Below, one piece after another: positions 15,930 through 24,558 of a stretch of DNA of 64,000 nucleotides. Under the pieces are notes generated by a model. It did no database searches and was not told where the DNA came from. It saw only the letters and a list, made by a program, of their open reading frames with translations. Source of the DNA: Pseudoneobacillus sp052180215 (lineage in GTDB: Bacteria; Bacillota; Bacilli; Bacillales; Cytobacillaceae). The position numbers and the translations under genes were made by a program. Location: the NCBI RefSeq assembly GCF_052180215.1, contig NZ_CP197471.1, forward strand, positions 1,584,001 through 1,648,000. The letters run 5' to 3'. Every line of letters begins with the position of its first letter. The stretch's first letter is position 1.

Positions 15930-18266
15930 ATGTTGGCAAAAAGGAAGCGTAGACAAGGGCATAAAAAAGACCAATTTAAACGAACCATCCAGTTTGAGCT
16001 AACAGGACTCTTACTCCTTGCTTTTTCAATCTTATCCATAGCAAAACTTGGTGCAGTAGGACAAGCATCTGTTTATTTCTTCCGGTTTTTTATGGGAGAA
16101 TGGTACATGTTAAGTTTACTTGGACTAGTTGGGATTAGTATTTTTTTGATGCTAAAACGAACCATCCCTAAACTCTACCATGTGAAATTGATAGGTGGAT
16201 ACTTAATCATTAGCGCTATCTTATTATTGAGTCATATGACATTGTTTACTTTACTTTCAAGTGGTGGGAAATTTGAAAATCCAAGTGTAATAGCAAATAC
16301 ATGGGAGCTTTATTGGATGGAAGTGAAAGGTGAAACAAGCACCAATGATCTAGGTGGTGGGATGTTAGGTGCTGTTTTATTCGCAGTTTCCCATTATTTA
16401 TTTGCAATGACTGGTACTAAGTTTGTTTCGTTTATTTTAATGATTATTGGCTTTATTTTAATTACGGGACGTACATTTGGTGATTTAGTAGCGAAAGTGT
16501 TAGTAGCTATTTCCACATTTATTGTGAATCAGTGGAATCAATTCTTAATAGATTTTCAAGATTGGCGTAGCAATGTTATAAATAAAAAGATAGAGAAGGC
16601 TGAGAAAAAAGCTTTAGATAAAGAAAAACAAAAAGAAGAAATTCCTATAGTTAATGGAATGCAAATTGAATCTCAAGAGGATGAAGAGCTAATCATATCT
16701 GAGCCCATTATTTCAAGTTTTACTGAAAAAGCTTATTCCACTAAGGCGGATTATACTGATCCAAAGCCTAAAATGGACAAAGTGGAAAAAGAAGAGGAAT
16801 CAGGACTGCCTATCACATTTACGGAAGTTGAAAACCATGATTATGAGCTTCCTCCTATACATATTTTGAATCTGCCCAAACAAACAGACCAAAGTGGAGA
16901 ATATGAGCTTATTCATGCCAATGCCGCAAAACTTGAAAGAACTTTTCAAAGCTTTGGGGTAAAAGCAAAGGTGACACAAGTACATTTGGGTCCTGCTGTA
17001 ACAAAGTATGAAGTCCACCCAGATGTGGGTGTAAAGGTAAGTAAAATTGTTAGCCTAAGTGATGATTTAGCTTTAGCTCTTGCAGCTAAAGGAATTAGAA
17101 TTGAAGCACCTATACCGGGAAAGAGCGCAATAGGAATAGAGGTGCCGAACTCAGAGATTGCTATGGTTTCGCTTAGAGAAGTTTTGGAATCAAAACAAAA
17201 TGATCGCCCAGATTCAAAGCTATTAATAGGGTTAGGTCGTGACATCACTGGTGAAGCTGTTCTTGCAGAACTAAATAAAATGCCTCATCTACTTGTTGCC
17301 GGTGCAACAGGAAGCGGGAAAAGTGTTTGTATTAATGGGATTATTACAAGTATCTTGATGAGGGCAAAGCCCCATGAAGTAAAATTAATGATGATTGACC
17401 CTAAGATGGTTGAACTAAATGTATACAACGGTATTCCTCATTTACTAGCACCTGTTGTAACAGATGCTAAAAAGGCTTCTCAAGCTCTGAAAAAAGTAGT
17501 GAATGAAATGGAAAGAAGGTATGAGCTTTTTTCCCATACAGGAACTCGAAACATTGAAGGTTATAATGATCATATTAAACGATATAATCACGAAGAAGGT
17601 GAGAAACAACCTTTGCTTCCTTATATCGTTGTCATAGTTGATGAGTTAGCAGATTTAATGATGGTAGCTTCTTCGGATGTAGAAGACTCCATTACAAGAC
17701 TTGCCCAAATGGCTCGTGCGGCTGGGATTCACTTAATTATCGCAACACAAAGACCATCTGTAGATGTTATCACAGGAGTAATTAAAGCCAATATACCATC
17801 AAGAATTGCATTTGCTGTTTCTAGCCAAACAGATTCACGAACGATTCTTGATATGGGCGGGGCTGAAAAACTATTAGGCCGTGGCGATATGTTGTTCTTA
17901 CCAGTTGGTGAATCAAAGCCAATTAGAATTCAAGGTGCTTTCCTTTCAGATAATGAAGTAGAAGATGCTGTTGAATTTGTTATTGGTCAGCAAAAGGCTC
18001 AGTACCAAGAAGAAATGATTCCTGAAGATATACCTGAATCAACAGGAGAAGTAGAAGATGATTTATATGAAGAAGCGGTTAATTTAATAATAGAAATGCA
18101 AACCGCGTCTGTTTCTATGCTACAACGGAGGTTTAGGATTGGATACACAAGAGCAGCGCGCCTTATTGATGAAATGGAAGCAAGAGGTGTTGTTGGTCCG
18201 TATGAAGGTAGCAAGCCTCGTGTTGTTCTTGTTAATGCAAAACCAAAAGAAGAAGCAAGCAGTTAA
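15930..18266 (+). CDS. spoIIIE: DNA translocase SpoIIIE (FtsK family)
   Basis: This ATP-driven pump moves the chromosome into the forespore at the septum and clears trapped DNA in division. The 778-residue protein has an N-terminal membrane domain with about four hydrophobic segments (residues 25-195), a charged linker to about 310, and the motor. The Walker A motif GATGSGKS is at about 457-464 and the Walker B region VVIVDELADLM near 570. The C-terminal gamma winged helix (about 712-770, ending with SKPRVVLV) reads the SRS polarity sequences. Start codons at 15924 (in the ribosome binding site), 15930 and TTG 15933 are possible. A terminator follows. Confidence 0.95.
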   Translation: MLAKRKRRQGHKKDQFKRTIQFELTGLLLLAFSILSIAKLGAVGQASVYFFRFFMGEWYMLSLLGLVGISIFLMLKRTIPKLYHVKLIGGYLIISAILLLSHMTLFTLLSSGGKFENPSVIANTWELYWMEVKGETSTNDLGGGMLGAVLFAVSHYLFAMTGTKFVSFILMIIGFILITGRTFGDLVAKVLVAISTFIVNQWNQFLIDFQDWRSNVINKKIEKAEKKALDKEKQKEEIPIVNGMQIESQEDEELIISEPIISSFTEKAYSTKADYTDPKPKMDKVEKEEESGLPITFTEVENHDYELPPIHILNLPKQTDQSGEYELIHANAAKLERTFQSFGVKAKVTQVHLGPAVTKYEVHPDVGVKVSKIVSLSDDLALALAAKGIRIEAPIPGKSAIGIEVPNSEIAMVSLREVLESKQNDRPDSKLLIGLGRDITGEAVLAELNKMPHLLVAGATGSGKSVCINGIITSILMRAKPHEVKLMMIDPKMVELNVYNGIPHLLAPVVTDAKKASQALKKVVNEMERRYELFSHTGTRNIEGYNDHIKRYNHEEGEKQPLLPYIVVIVDELADLMMVASSDVEDSITRLAQMARAAGIHLIIATQRPSVDVITGVIKANIPSRIAFAVSSQTDSRTILDMGGAEKLLGRGDMLFLPVGESKPIRIQGAFLSDNEVEDAVEFVIGQQKAQYQEEMIPEDIPESTGEVEDDLYEEAVNLIIEMQTASVSMLQRRFRIGYTRAARLIDEMEARGVVGPYEGSKPRVVLVNAKPKEEASS

Positions 18267-18280
18267 AATATATAGAGAAA

Positions 18281-18316
18281 ATAGAACTAGGTGAATGAAC
18301 CTAGTTCTATTTTTAA
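18281..18316 (+). terminator. Intrinsic terminator of spoIIIE
   Basis: A perfect 12-bp stem ATAGAACTAGGT/ACCTAGTTCTAT with a 6-base loop is followed by TTTT. Confidence 0.92.
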
Positions 18317-18486
18317 AGCTCTTTTCTAAACTTTGTTGCTTTTCCAATTAATTTAAAGACATATCTCAGTACAGAATGATAAAACACGTATAAAAATCAA
18401 GAAAAGAGCGGCTTACCTGTTAAGAAAGAAGTAAAAATCCGGCTTTTGGGATTTTTACCAAAACCACAATTTATAAGAAAACAATC
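18317..18486 (+). repeat. Dispersed two-hairpin repeat, copy A
   Basis: The first copy of an intergenic repeat family seen also at 37635 and 38429, with an inverted fragment at 47505. It opens with GCTCTTTTCTAAACTTTGTT, and the opening returns inverted about 85 bases later as AAGAAAAGAGC. A second hairpin GTAAAAATCC/GGATTTTTAC follows, and it ends with AACCACAATTTATAAGAAAA. No coding frame. Function unknown; it may be a non-autonomous mobile relic or a structured RNA. Confidence 0.75.
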
Positions 18487-18511
18487 ATTTTTTAAAAAAA
18501 GAAAAATAAGT

Positions 18512-18533
18512 TATACTATTGTAATCGCTTTCA
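18512..18533 (+). promoter_or_regulatory. -10 element with a perfect cre-type site
   Basis: TATACT at 18512-18517 is followed at 18520-18533 by TGTAATCGCTTTCA. The reverse complement TGAAAGCGATTACA matches every fixed position of the CcpA consensus TGWAANCGNTNWCA. Lying at the expected transcription start, it would repress initiation. The rest of this 459-base gap holds a terminator, repeat copy A, a second -10 and an operator-like palindrome. Confidence 0.6.
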
Positions 18534-18646
18534 GTTAAAAAATATAGAGGAAAAACCAAGTTCATAAGAATTATTGTAAAAAATTTTATGATTATTGTCT
18601 TTTTTCGACAAAATCCTGAAAACATATTTATTTATGACTTGAAAAA

Positions 18647-18655
18647 TGGTATAGT
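18647..18655 (+). promoter_or_regulatory. Extended -10 promoter for ymfC
   Basis: TGGTATAGT fits the TGnTATAAT extended -10 pattern with one mismatch, about 70 bases before the ymfC start and just before the palindrome at 18681. Confidence 0.5.
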
Positions 18656-18680
18656 ATTTTCGATTAGTAGGAATGATTAC

Positions 18681-18698
18681 ACATCAGAGGTCTGATGT
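18681..18698 (+). promoter_or_regulatory. Palindromic operator candidate upstream of ymfC
   Basis: ACATCAGA-GG-TCTGATGT is a perfect inverted repeat between the extended -10 and the ymfC ribosome binding site, as expected for an autoregulatory GntR operator. It shares the core AGGTCTGA with the sequence at 20808 before nupO. Confidence 0.5.
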
Positions 18699-18725
18699 CT
18701 TAGGGAAATAGTTGGAGGAAACTGC

Positions 18726-19451
18726 ATGTCTATCAAGTCAGATAACCGACACCTGTATTTACAAGTAATTGATCGATTAAAACAAGACATTGACAAAGGA
18801 ATCTACAAAGAAAGAGAAAAGCTTCCTTCAGAATTTGATCTTGCAAAACAGCTAGGTGTTAGTAGAGCCACTCTAAGAGAAGCACTTAGAATACTAGAGG
18901 AAGAAAACGTTATCATTCGCCGACATGGTGTTGGTACGTTTGTTAACTCAAGGCCCTTATTTACATCCGGTATCGAACAATTAAATAGTGTTACGAACAT
19001 GATAAAACAGGCAGGTATGAAACCAGGAACTATTTTTTTAAGTTCATCAACTCAGAGTCCTACCGAAGAGGATATTCGTCGATTTTCATGTTCACCTGAA
19101 GAAGAGTTAATCGTGATTGAAAGGGTAAGAACAGCAAATGGAGATCCGGTTGTCTACTGTATTGATAAGATTCCTGAAAAAATCTTACCAGAAACGTTCT
19201 CTCATGATGAAGAGTCAATCTTTTCTATCATTGAGGATGTGACCAACCGAAAAATCACCTATGCAATTGCCCAAATAGAACCTATTGGTTATCACGAAAA
19301 AATTTCTCCTATACTTGAATGTGAACCTGAAACTGCTTTGCTTGTTTTAAAGCAAATGCATTTTGATGAGATGGATGAACCAGTCCTTTTTTCGGTAAAC
19401 TACTTTAAGGCTGACAAGTTTAGTTTTCATGTATTACGTAAACGTATTTAA
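18726..19451 (+). CDS. ymfC: GntR/HutC family transcriptional regulator YmfC
   Basis: The 241-residue protein has an N-terminal GntR winged helix (about 8-75: YLQVIDRLKQDI...LPSEFDLAKQLGVSRATLREAL) and a C-terminal UTRA ligand-binding domain (about 90-238), typical of the HutC subfamily. UTRA regulators usually sense small metabolites made by their target pathway. The ATG follows TTGGAGGAAA. It lies directly upstream of the nupNOPQ nucleoside transporter, so control of that transporter is a natural inference; palindromes sharing AGGTCTGA precede both. In B. subtilis ymfC is in the same genomic place but the transporter is not next to it. Confidence 0.88.
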   Translation: MSIKSDNRHLYLQVIDRLKQDIDKGIYKEREKLPSEFDLAKQLGVSRATLREALRILEEENVIIRRHGVGTFVNSRPLFTSGIEQLNSVTNMIKQAGMKPGTIFLSSSTQSPTEEDIRRFSCSPEEELIVIERVRTANGDPVVYCIDKIPEKILPETFSHDEESIFSIIEDVTNRKITYAIAQIEPIGYHEKISPILECEPETALLVLKQMHFDEMDEPVLFSVNYFKADKFSFHVLRKRI

Positions 19452-19520
19452 TATGAAGACGAAATTCGTTGGACTCATTTTCTACTAAAATCATTTTACC
19501 AAAAATAGGGGGTACATATT

Positions 19521-20615
19521 TTGAAAAAGCGTAAATTAGGTTTAGCGCTATCTTTAGTACTTGCTGCTGGGACACTTTTAGGTGCTTGCGGTAAAGCAGA
19601 CGACAAAAACGATGGAGCTGCTGGTGAAGACACAAAAACAGAAAAAGCATTTACAGTTGCTATGGTAACTGACGTTGGTGGAGTAGACGACAAGTCATTC
19701 AACCAATCTGCTTGGGAAGGTCTTCAAGCTTATGGTTCGGATAATGGTCTTGAAAAAGGTACTAAAGGATTTGATTACCTTCAATCTCAATCTGATGCTG
19801 ACTATGAAACAAATTTAAATACTCTTGCTCGTCAAAACTTCAACCTTGTTTTTGGTATTGGTTTCATGATGGGTGACGCTGTAAATGCAATTGCTCAACA
19901 ACAAAAGGATACTAAATTTGCAATCGTTGACTCTGTAGTTGAACAACCAAACGTTGCTAGTATTCTTTTCAAAGAGCAAGAAGCTGCTTACCTTGCTGGT
20001 ATCACAGCTGGTTTAGCGACAAAATCTAACATCATCGGTTTCATCGGTGGTATGGAAATTCCAGTTATCGAGCGTTTTGAAGCTGGTTTCTTATCTGGTG
20101 TTAAAGCAGTAAATCCATCTGCAAAAGTAGATGTTCAATATGCAGGTGCATTTGACAAAGCTGAATTAGGTCAAACAATTGCTTCTACTATGTATTCTTC
20201 TGGCGCTGACGTAATTTTCCATGCTGCTGGTGGTACTGGTAACGGATTATTCAAAGAAGCTCGTGACCTTAAGAAGAAAAATCCTGATAAGAACTATTGG
20301 GCTATCGGTGTTGACTCTGACCAAACTGCTGAAGGTGTAGTTGAAATCGATGGAGCTCAACATAACGTAATTATCACTTCTGCTTTAAAGCGTGTTGACA
20401 ATGCAGTTAAAGACCTTTCTACTAAAGCTGCTAATGGAGAATTCCCTGGCGGCGAACAAATCGTTTATGGTTTAGATGTTGATGGTGTAGGTTTAGCGCC
20501 AATCAATGAAGAACTTGAAAACAAAGCTGATATCGAAGCTAAAGTTCAAGAGTACAAAGATAAAATTGTAAGCGGTGAAATCGTTGTTCCTGCTGCACGT
20601 GCAGATGTAAAATAA
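19521..20615 (+). CDS. nupN: BMP family nucleoside-binding lipoprotein
   Basis: This 364-residue lipoprotein is the binding component of a nucleoside ABC importer. The signal peptide ends in the lipobox LLGAC with the lipidated cysteine at residue 23. The mature protein belongs to the Bmp/PnrA family of purine nucleoside receptors: it has the family pattern TDVGGVDDKSFNQSAWEG near residues 50-67 and the periplasmic-binding fold to the end. It starts with TTG after AGGGGG. Codon use (GCT, CTT, GGT, CGT) is more biased than in its neighbours, suggesting high expression. A strong terminator separates it from the ATPase gene, which would keep binding protein in excess. Confidence 0.92.
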   Translation: MKKRKLGLALSLVLAAGTLLGACGKADDKNDGAAGEDTKTEKAFTVAMVTDVGGVDDKSFNQSAWEGLQAYGSDNGLEKGTKGFDYLQSQSDADYETNLNTLARQNFNLVFGIGFMMGDAVNAIAQQQKDTKFAIVDSVVEQPNVASILFKEQEAAYLAGITAGLATKSNIIGFIGGMEIPVIERFEAGFLSGVKAVNPSAKVDVQYAGAFDKAELGQTIASTMYSSGADVIFHAAGGTGNGLFKEARDLKKKNPDKNYWAIGVDSDQTAEGVVEIDGAQHNVIITSALKRVDNAVKDLSTKAANGEFPGGEQIVYGLDVDGVGLAPINEELENKADIEAKVQEYKDKIVSGEIVVPAARADVK

Positions 20616-20630
20616 GCTGTTAATTTTTTT

Positions 20631-20677
20631 AAGGAATAAGCGGGCTTGCAATGCCGGCCCACTTATTCCTTTTTTAT
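20631..20677 (+). terminator. Terminator between nupN and nupO
   Basis: AAGGAATAAG-CGGGC pairs with GGCCCA-CTTATTCCTT and is followed by TTTTT. It probably reduces but does not abolish transcription of nupOPQ. Confidence 0.88.
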
Positions 20678-20744
20678 ATCAAAATAAGGGATAGAATCCT
20701 AACTGAAGTGTAGAAATGTCTTCTACTTTTCATTTAAGATTTTA

Positions 20745-20818
20745 GTTAGGTCAGGAAAAACACGTACTTTTTAAAATAGGGGATACCCCTTTTTTAAAAC
20801 TAACAAAAGGTCTGACCT
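20745..20818 (+). promoter_or_regulatory. Palindrome-rich leader of nupOPQ with operator-like AGGTCTGACCT
   Basis: A central hairpin pairs 20769-20782 with 20786-20799 (GGGG-ATA-CCCC flanked by TTTTAAAA). It is bordered by AGGTCAG (20748-20754) and by AGGTC-T-GACCT (20808-20818), the latter similar to FadR-type GntR operators (TGGTCNGACCA). A regulatory site for YmfC is inferred from the shared core with 18681. Confidence 0.4.
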
Positions 20819-20868
20819 CTTACTACTTATGCATAATAATTCCTTTTTTGGGGCAAGGAGTGAAAATA

Positions 20869-22404
20869 ATGGATTATGTTATTGAAATGCTCAACATTAG
20901 AAAAGAGTTCCCGGGAATAGTAGCGAATGATAACATTACCCTTCAAGTGAAAAAAGGGGAAATTCATGCTTTATTAGGTGAAAATGGTGCTGGAAAGTCT
21001 ACGTTAATGAACGTTCTTTTCGGACTGTATCAGCCGGAAAAAGGTGAAATTCGTGTCAATGGGAAACCTGTTAAAATAACCAATCCGAACATTGCAAATG
21101 AATTAGGTATTGGAATGGTTCACCAGCATTTTATGTTAGTTGATACTTTCACTGTTACTGAGAATATTATCCTTGGTAAAGAAACTACTTCGGGTGGAGT
21201 TATTGACATTAAAAAGGCTGAAAAAGAAGTTAGAGAAATTTCAGAACGATATGGTTTAGCAGTTGACCCGCAAGCCAAAATTTCTGATATTACAGTAGGT
21301 ATGCAACAAAGGGTTGAGATATTAAAAACGCTGTATCGCGGTGCGGAAATTCTTATTTTTGATGAACCTACTGCGGTTCTTACACCACAGGAAATTTCTG
21401 AACTTATTCAAATTTTGAAAACGCTTATAAACGAAGGGAAATCCATTATCTTAATTACTCATAAACTGAAAGAAATTATGGAAGTTTGTGATCGATGTAC
21501 AGTTATTCGCAAAGGGAAAGGGATTGGTACAGTTAATGTATCAGAAACAAACCCAAATGAATTAGCTAGCTTAATGGTAGGGCGTGAAGTAACGTTTAAA
21601 ACTGATAAAGTAGAAGCCAAGCCCAAACATCCCGTATTTGAAATTGAAAACCTTATGGTAAAGGATTCCCGTGGACTAAATGTTGTCAATGGGTTGGACT
21701 TAACCGTTAGAGCAGGGGAAATAGTCGGTATTGCAGGAGTAGATGGTAACGGTCAATCTGAATTAATTGAGGCTATAACTGGTCTTCGAAAAATTGAGAG
21801 TGGAACTGTTAAATTAAATGGAAAAAATATTACCAAACTCCCTCCGAGAAAGATTACAGAATCTGGTCTTGCGCATATTCCACAAGATCGTCACAAACAT
21901 GGTTTGGTCCTTGACTATCCAATCGGTGAAAACATGGTTTTACAAACCTATTACCAAAAGCCAAATTCAAAAAATGGTGTTTTAAACTTCAAAACTATAT
22001 ATCAAAAAGCTAAAAGTCTGATTGAAGAGTTTGATGTTAGAACTCCAAGTGAATTCACATTAGCACGTGCTCTTTCTGGAGGAAATCAGCAAAAAGCCAT
22101 TATCGGGCGAGAAATAGATAGAAATCCAGATTTATTAATTGCTGCACAGCCGACTCGTGGACTTGATGTAGGGGCGATTGAGTTTATTCATAAGCGTCTA
22201 ATTGAGCAACGTGATAATGGTAAAGGGGTATTACTTGTATCATTTGAGTTAGATGAAATCATAAATGTAAGTGATAGGATTGCAGTAATTTATGAAGGGA
22301 AAATTGTTGCGGTTGTCGATCCTAAACAAACGACCGAACAAGAGTTAGGTCTATTGATGGCTGGATCGAAACGAAAGGAAGCAGGTGAACAAACAAATGT
22401 CTAA
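20869..22404 (+). CDS. nupO: Nucleoside ABC transporter, duplicated ATP-binding protein
   Basis: This 511-residue protein has two ABC cassettes in tandem, as in sugar and nucleoside importers. Cassette 1 has the Walker A GENGAGKST at about 38-46. Cassette 2 has a degenerate Walker A (GVDGNGQSE, about 290) and the signature LSGGNQQK at about 403. It is very close to B. subtilis NupO over its whole length, which imports guanosine with NupP and NupQ. The start at 20869 was chosen from the AAGGAGTG just before it and from the NupO start MDYVIEML. It overlaps nupP by eight bases. Confidence 0.95.
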   Translation: MDYVIEMLNIRKEFPGIVANDNITLQVKKGEIHALLGENGAGKSTLMNVLFGLYQPEKGEIRVNGKPVKITNPNIANELGIGMVHQHFMLVDTFTVTENIILGKETTSGGVIDIKKAEKEVREISERYGLAVDPQAKISDITVGMQQRVEILKTLYRGAEILIFDEPTAVLTPQEISELIQILKTLINEGKSIILITHKLKEIMEVCDRCTVIRKGKGIGTVNVSETNPNELASLMVGREVTFKTDKVEAKPKHPVFEIENLMVKDSRGLNVVNGLDLTVRAGEIVGIAGVDGNGQSELIEAITGLRKIESGTVKLNGKNITKLPPRKITESGLAHIPQDRHKHGLVLDYPIGENMVLQTYYQKPNSKNGVLNFKTIYQKAKSLIEEFDVRTPSEFTLARALSGGNQQKAIIGREIDRNPDLLIAAQPTRGLDVGAIEFIHKRLIEQRDNGKGVLLVSFELDEIINVSDRIAVIYEGKIVAVVDPKQTTEQELGLLMAGSKRKEAGEQTNV

Positions 22405-23446
22405 TCGCTTAAAAGAACTTTCGATTCCGGTGATTGCTGTTCTATTAGGTATGCTGGTTGGAACAATCATTATGATTGTGAGTGGATATGATGCGGTTGC
22501 CGCTTTTACGGCTTTATGGAACGGTGCATTTGGTGAAATCTATTATACTGGTGAAGTTGTAAGACAAGTAACTCCTTATATTTTAGCAGGATTAGCAGTT
22601 GCATTTGCATTTCGTACAGGATTATTTAATATCGGTGTTGAAGGACAATTAATCGTAGGATGGCTAGCAGCTGTATGGGTGGGAGTATCCTTTGATTTAC
22701 CAAGAATTATTCATTTACCTTTAGCTGTTATTGCGGCAGGGGTTGCTGGTGGTTTATGGGCTTTTATTCCAGGATATTTAAAGGCTAGATTTAGAGTTCA
22801 TGAAGTAATCGTTACGATTATGATGAACTATATTGCTCTTCATGCAACAAACTATATTATTAGAAATTATATGGCTAGAGCTAGTGGTGATAAAACAGAA
22901 AAAATTCTAGAATCTGCTTCTTTACGTTCTCCTTTCCTTGAATCTATTACAGATTATTCACGTTTACACTGGGGAATCATCATTGCTATTTTCGGTGCCA
23001 TTTTTATGTGGTTTTTATTAGAGAAAACAACACGTGGATTTGAATTACGTGCGGTAGGTTTTAATCAGCATGCTTCTCAATATGCAGGTATGAATGTAAA
23101 TAAAAACATTATACTATCTATGGTTATTGCAGGGGTATTTGCCGGTTTAGCCGGTGCAATGGAAGGATTAGGAACTTTTGGATATGCATCAGTAAAAGGT
23201 GGTTTTACAGGTGTAGGATTTGATGGTATCGCTGTTGCGCTATTAGGTGGAAATACAGCACTTGGAGTCGTACTAGCAGCTATTCTTTTTGGATTTTTAA
23301 AGGTTGGAGCATTAAATATGCCTCTTGAATCTGGAGTTCCAAATGAATTAGTAGATATCATTATTGCTTTAATTGTTTTCTTTGTAGCATCAAGTTATAT
23401 GATTCGTTGGGTTATGGATCGTTTTAGTAAAAAGGGGGTGAAATAA
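22397..23446 (+). CDS. nupP: Nucleoside ABC transporter permease
   Basis: This 349-residue integral membrane protein is one half of the nucleoside channel. It has about eight to ten hydrophobic segments and the BPD_transp_2 family signature region GLFNIGVEGQLIVGWLAA (about 73-90) and a glycine-rich GLAGAMEGLGTFG (about 246-258). The ATG at 22397 follows GCAGGTGA; the GTG inside that ribosome binding site was rejected. It overlaps nupO by eight bases and its stop is immediately followed by the nupQ GTG, so the three are translationally coupled. Homology to NupP is inferred from order and from the clear NupO match. Confidence 0.92.
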   Translation: MSNRLKELSIPVIAVLLGMLVGTIIMIVSGYDAVAAFTALWNGAFGEIYYTGEVVRQVTPYILAGLAVAFAFRTGLFNIGVEGQLIVGWLAAVWVGVSFDLPRIIHLPLAVIAAGVAGGLWAFIPGYLKARFRVHEVIVTIMMNYIALHATNYIIRNYMARASGDKTEKILESASLRSPFLESITDYSRLHWGIIIAIFGAIFMWFLLEKTTRGFELRAVGFNQHASQYAGMNVNKNIILSMVIAGVFAGLAGAMEGLGTFGYASVKGGFTGVGFDGIAVALLGGNTALGVVLAAILFGFLKVGALNMPLESGVPNELVDIIIALIVFFVASSYMIRWVMDRFSKKGVK

Positions 23447-24406
23447 GTGGGCTTCATGGATATTTTACTTATCATAATTCCTTCAACATTACTTTGGGCA
23501 GCACCACTTATTTTCACTGGTTTAGGTGGAAATTTCTCCGAACGCGCAGGGGTAGTTAACATTGGATTGGAAGGTTTAATGGTAATAGGAGCATTTACAG
23601 CAATCGTTTTTAACCTTACATTTGATAGTGTGTTTGGAGCAGCGACACCATGGGTCTCGCTAATTGCAGCAATGATTGCTGGAGCAATCTTCTCCGTTCT
23701 CCATGCAGTAGCATCTATAACATTTAAGGCAGATCAGACTGTATCTGGGGTTGCTATTAACCTTTTATCGATTGGATTAGCTTTATTCTTAGTAAAATTG
23801 ATTTATGGTAAAGGGCAAACGGATATTATTCAAAAGAGCTTTAGTAAAGTTGATATTCCTGTATTAAAGGATATACCAGTTATTGGAGAACTTTTCTTCC
23901 AAAATACGTATTACACTTCTTATGTTGCTATTATCTTCGCTGTTATTGTTTGGTTTGTTATGTTTAAAACTCCATTTGGACTTCGACTAAGAGCAGTAGG
24001 AGAACATCCGATGGCAGCTGATACGATGGGAATCAATGTTATTAAGATGCGTTATATTGCTGTTATCCTTTCTGGTGCTTTAGGTGGTATCGGTGGAGGC
24101 GTCTATGCTCAAGCAATTTCATCAGATTTCGGTCATGCAACGATAAGCGGGCAAGGTTTTATGGCATTAGCGGCATTGATTTTTGGTAAGTGGAATCCTC
24201 TTGGAGTAATGGGTGCGGCCTTATTCTTTGGTTTTGCGCAAAGCTTAAGTATCATTGGAAAGAGTTTACCTTTCCTTGCACACATTCCGAGTGTTTACTT
24301 ATTAATAGCTCCTTATGTTCTAACCATACTTGCTTTAACTGGATTTATTGGTCGTGCAGATGCTCCTAAAGCAATCGGTCAACCATATGAAAAGGGTAAG
24401 AGATAA
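23447..24406 (+). CDS. nupQ: Nucleoside ABC transporter permease
   Basis: The second permease has 319 residues, shorter than NupP, with about eight hydrophobic segments and the family motif FSERAGVVNIGLEGLMVIGAF (about 30-50, the first part of which parallels NupP). It starts with GTG immediately after the nupP stop, with AAGGGGGTG as ribosome binding site. The order ATPase-permease-permease after a BMP lipoprotein is the standard layout of bacterial nucleoside importers. The operon ends with the terminator at 24419. Substrate is inferred as guanosine or another purine nucleoside. Confidence 0.92.
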   Translation: MGFMDILLIIIPSTLLWAAPLIFTGLGGNFSERAGVVNIGLEGLMVIGAFTAIVFNLTFDSVFGAATPWVSLIAAMIAGAIFSVLHAVASITFKADQTVSGVAINLLSIGLALFLVKLIYGKGQTDIIQKSFSKVDIPVLKDIPVIGELFFQNTYYTSYVAIIFAVIVWFVMFKTPFGLRLRAVGEHPMAADTMGINVIKMRYIAVILSGALGGIGGGVYAQAISSDFGHATISGQGFMALAALIFGKWNPLGVMGAALFFGFAQSLSIIGKSLPFLAHIPSVYLLIAPYVLTILALTGFIGRADAPKAIGQPYEKGKR

Positions 24407-24418
24407 TAAGATAAACGT

Positions 24419-24449
24419 AAAGACACCTGTATTAAACAGGTGTCTTTTC
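24419..24449 (+). terminator. Intrinsic terminator of nupOPQ
   Basis: AAAGACACCTG pairs with CAGGTGTCTTTT around a 7-base loop and is followed by T-rich sequence. Confidence 0.9.
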
Positions 24450-24558
24450 ATTTTATCAAAAAATATTTTCTAAACATTATAATTTCATTTATTTGGAAAA
24501 AATGATAAAATTTTAAATATCAAACCTTTTCTCATTTTTGTTATACAAGGAGCAATAT

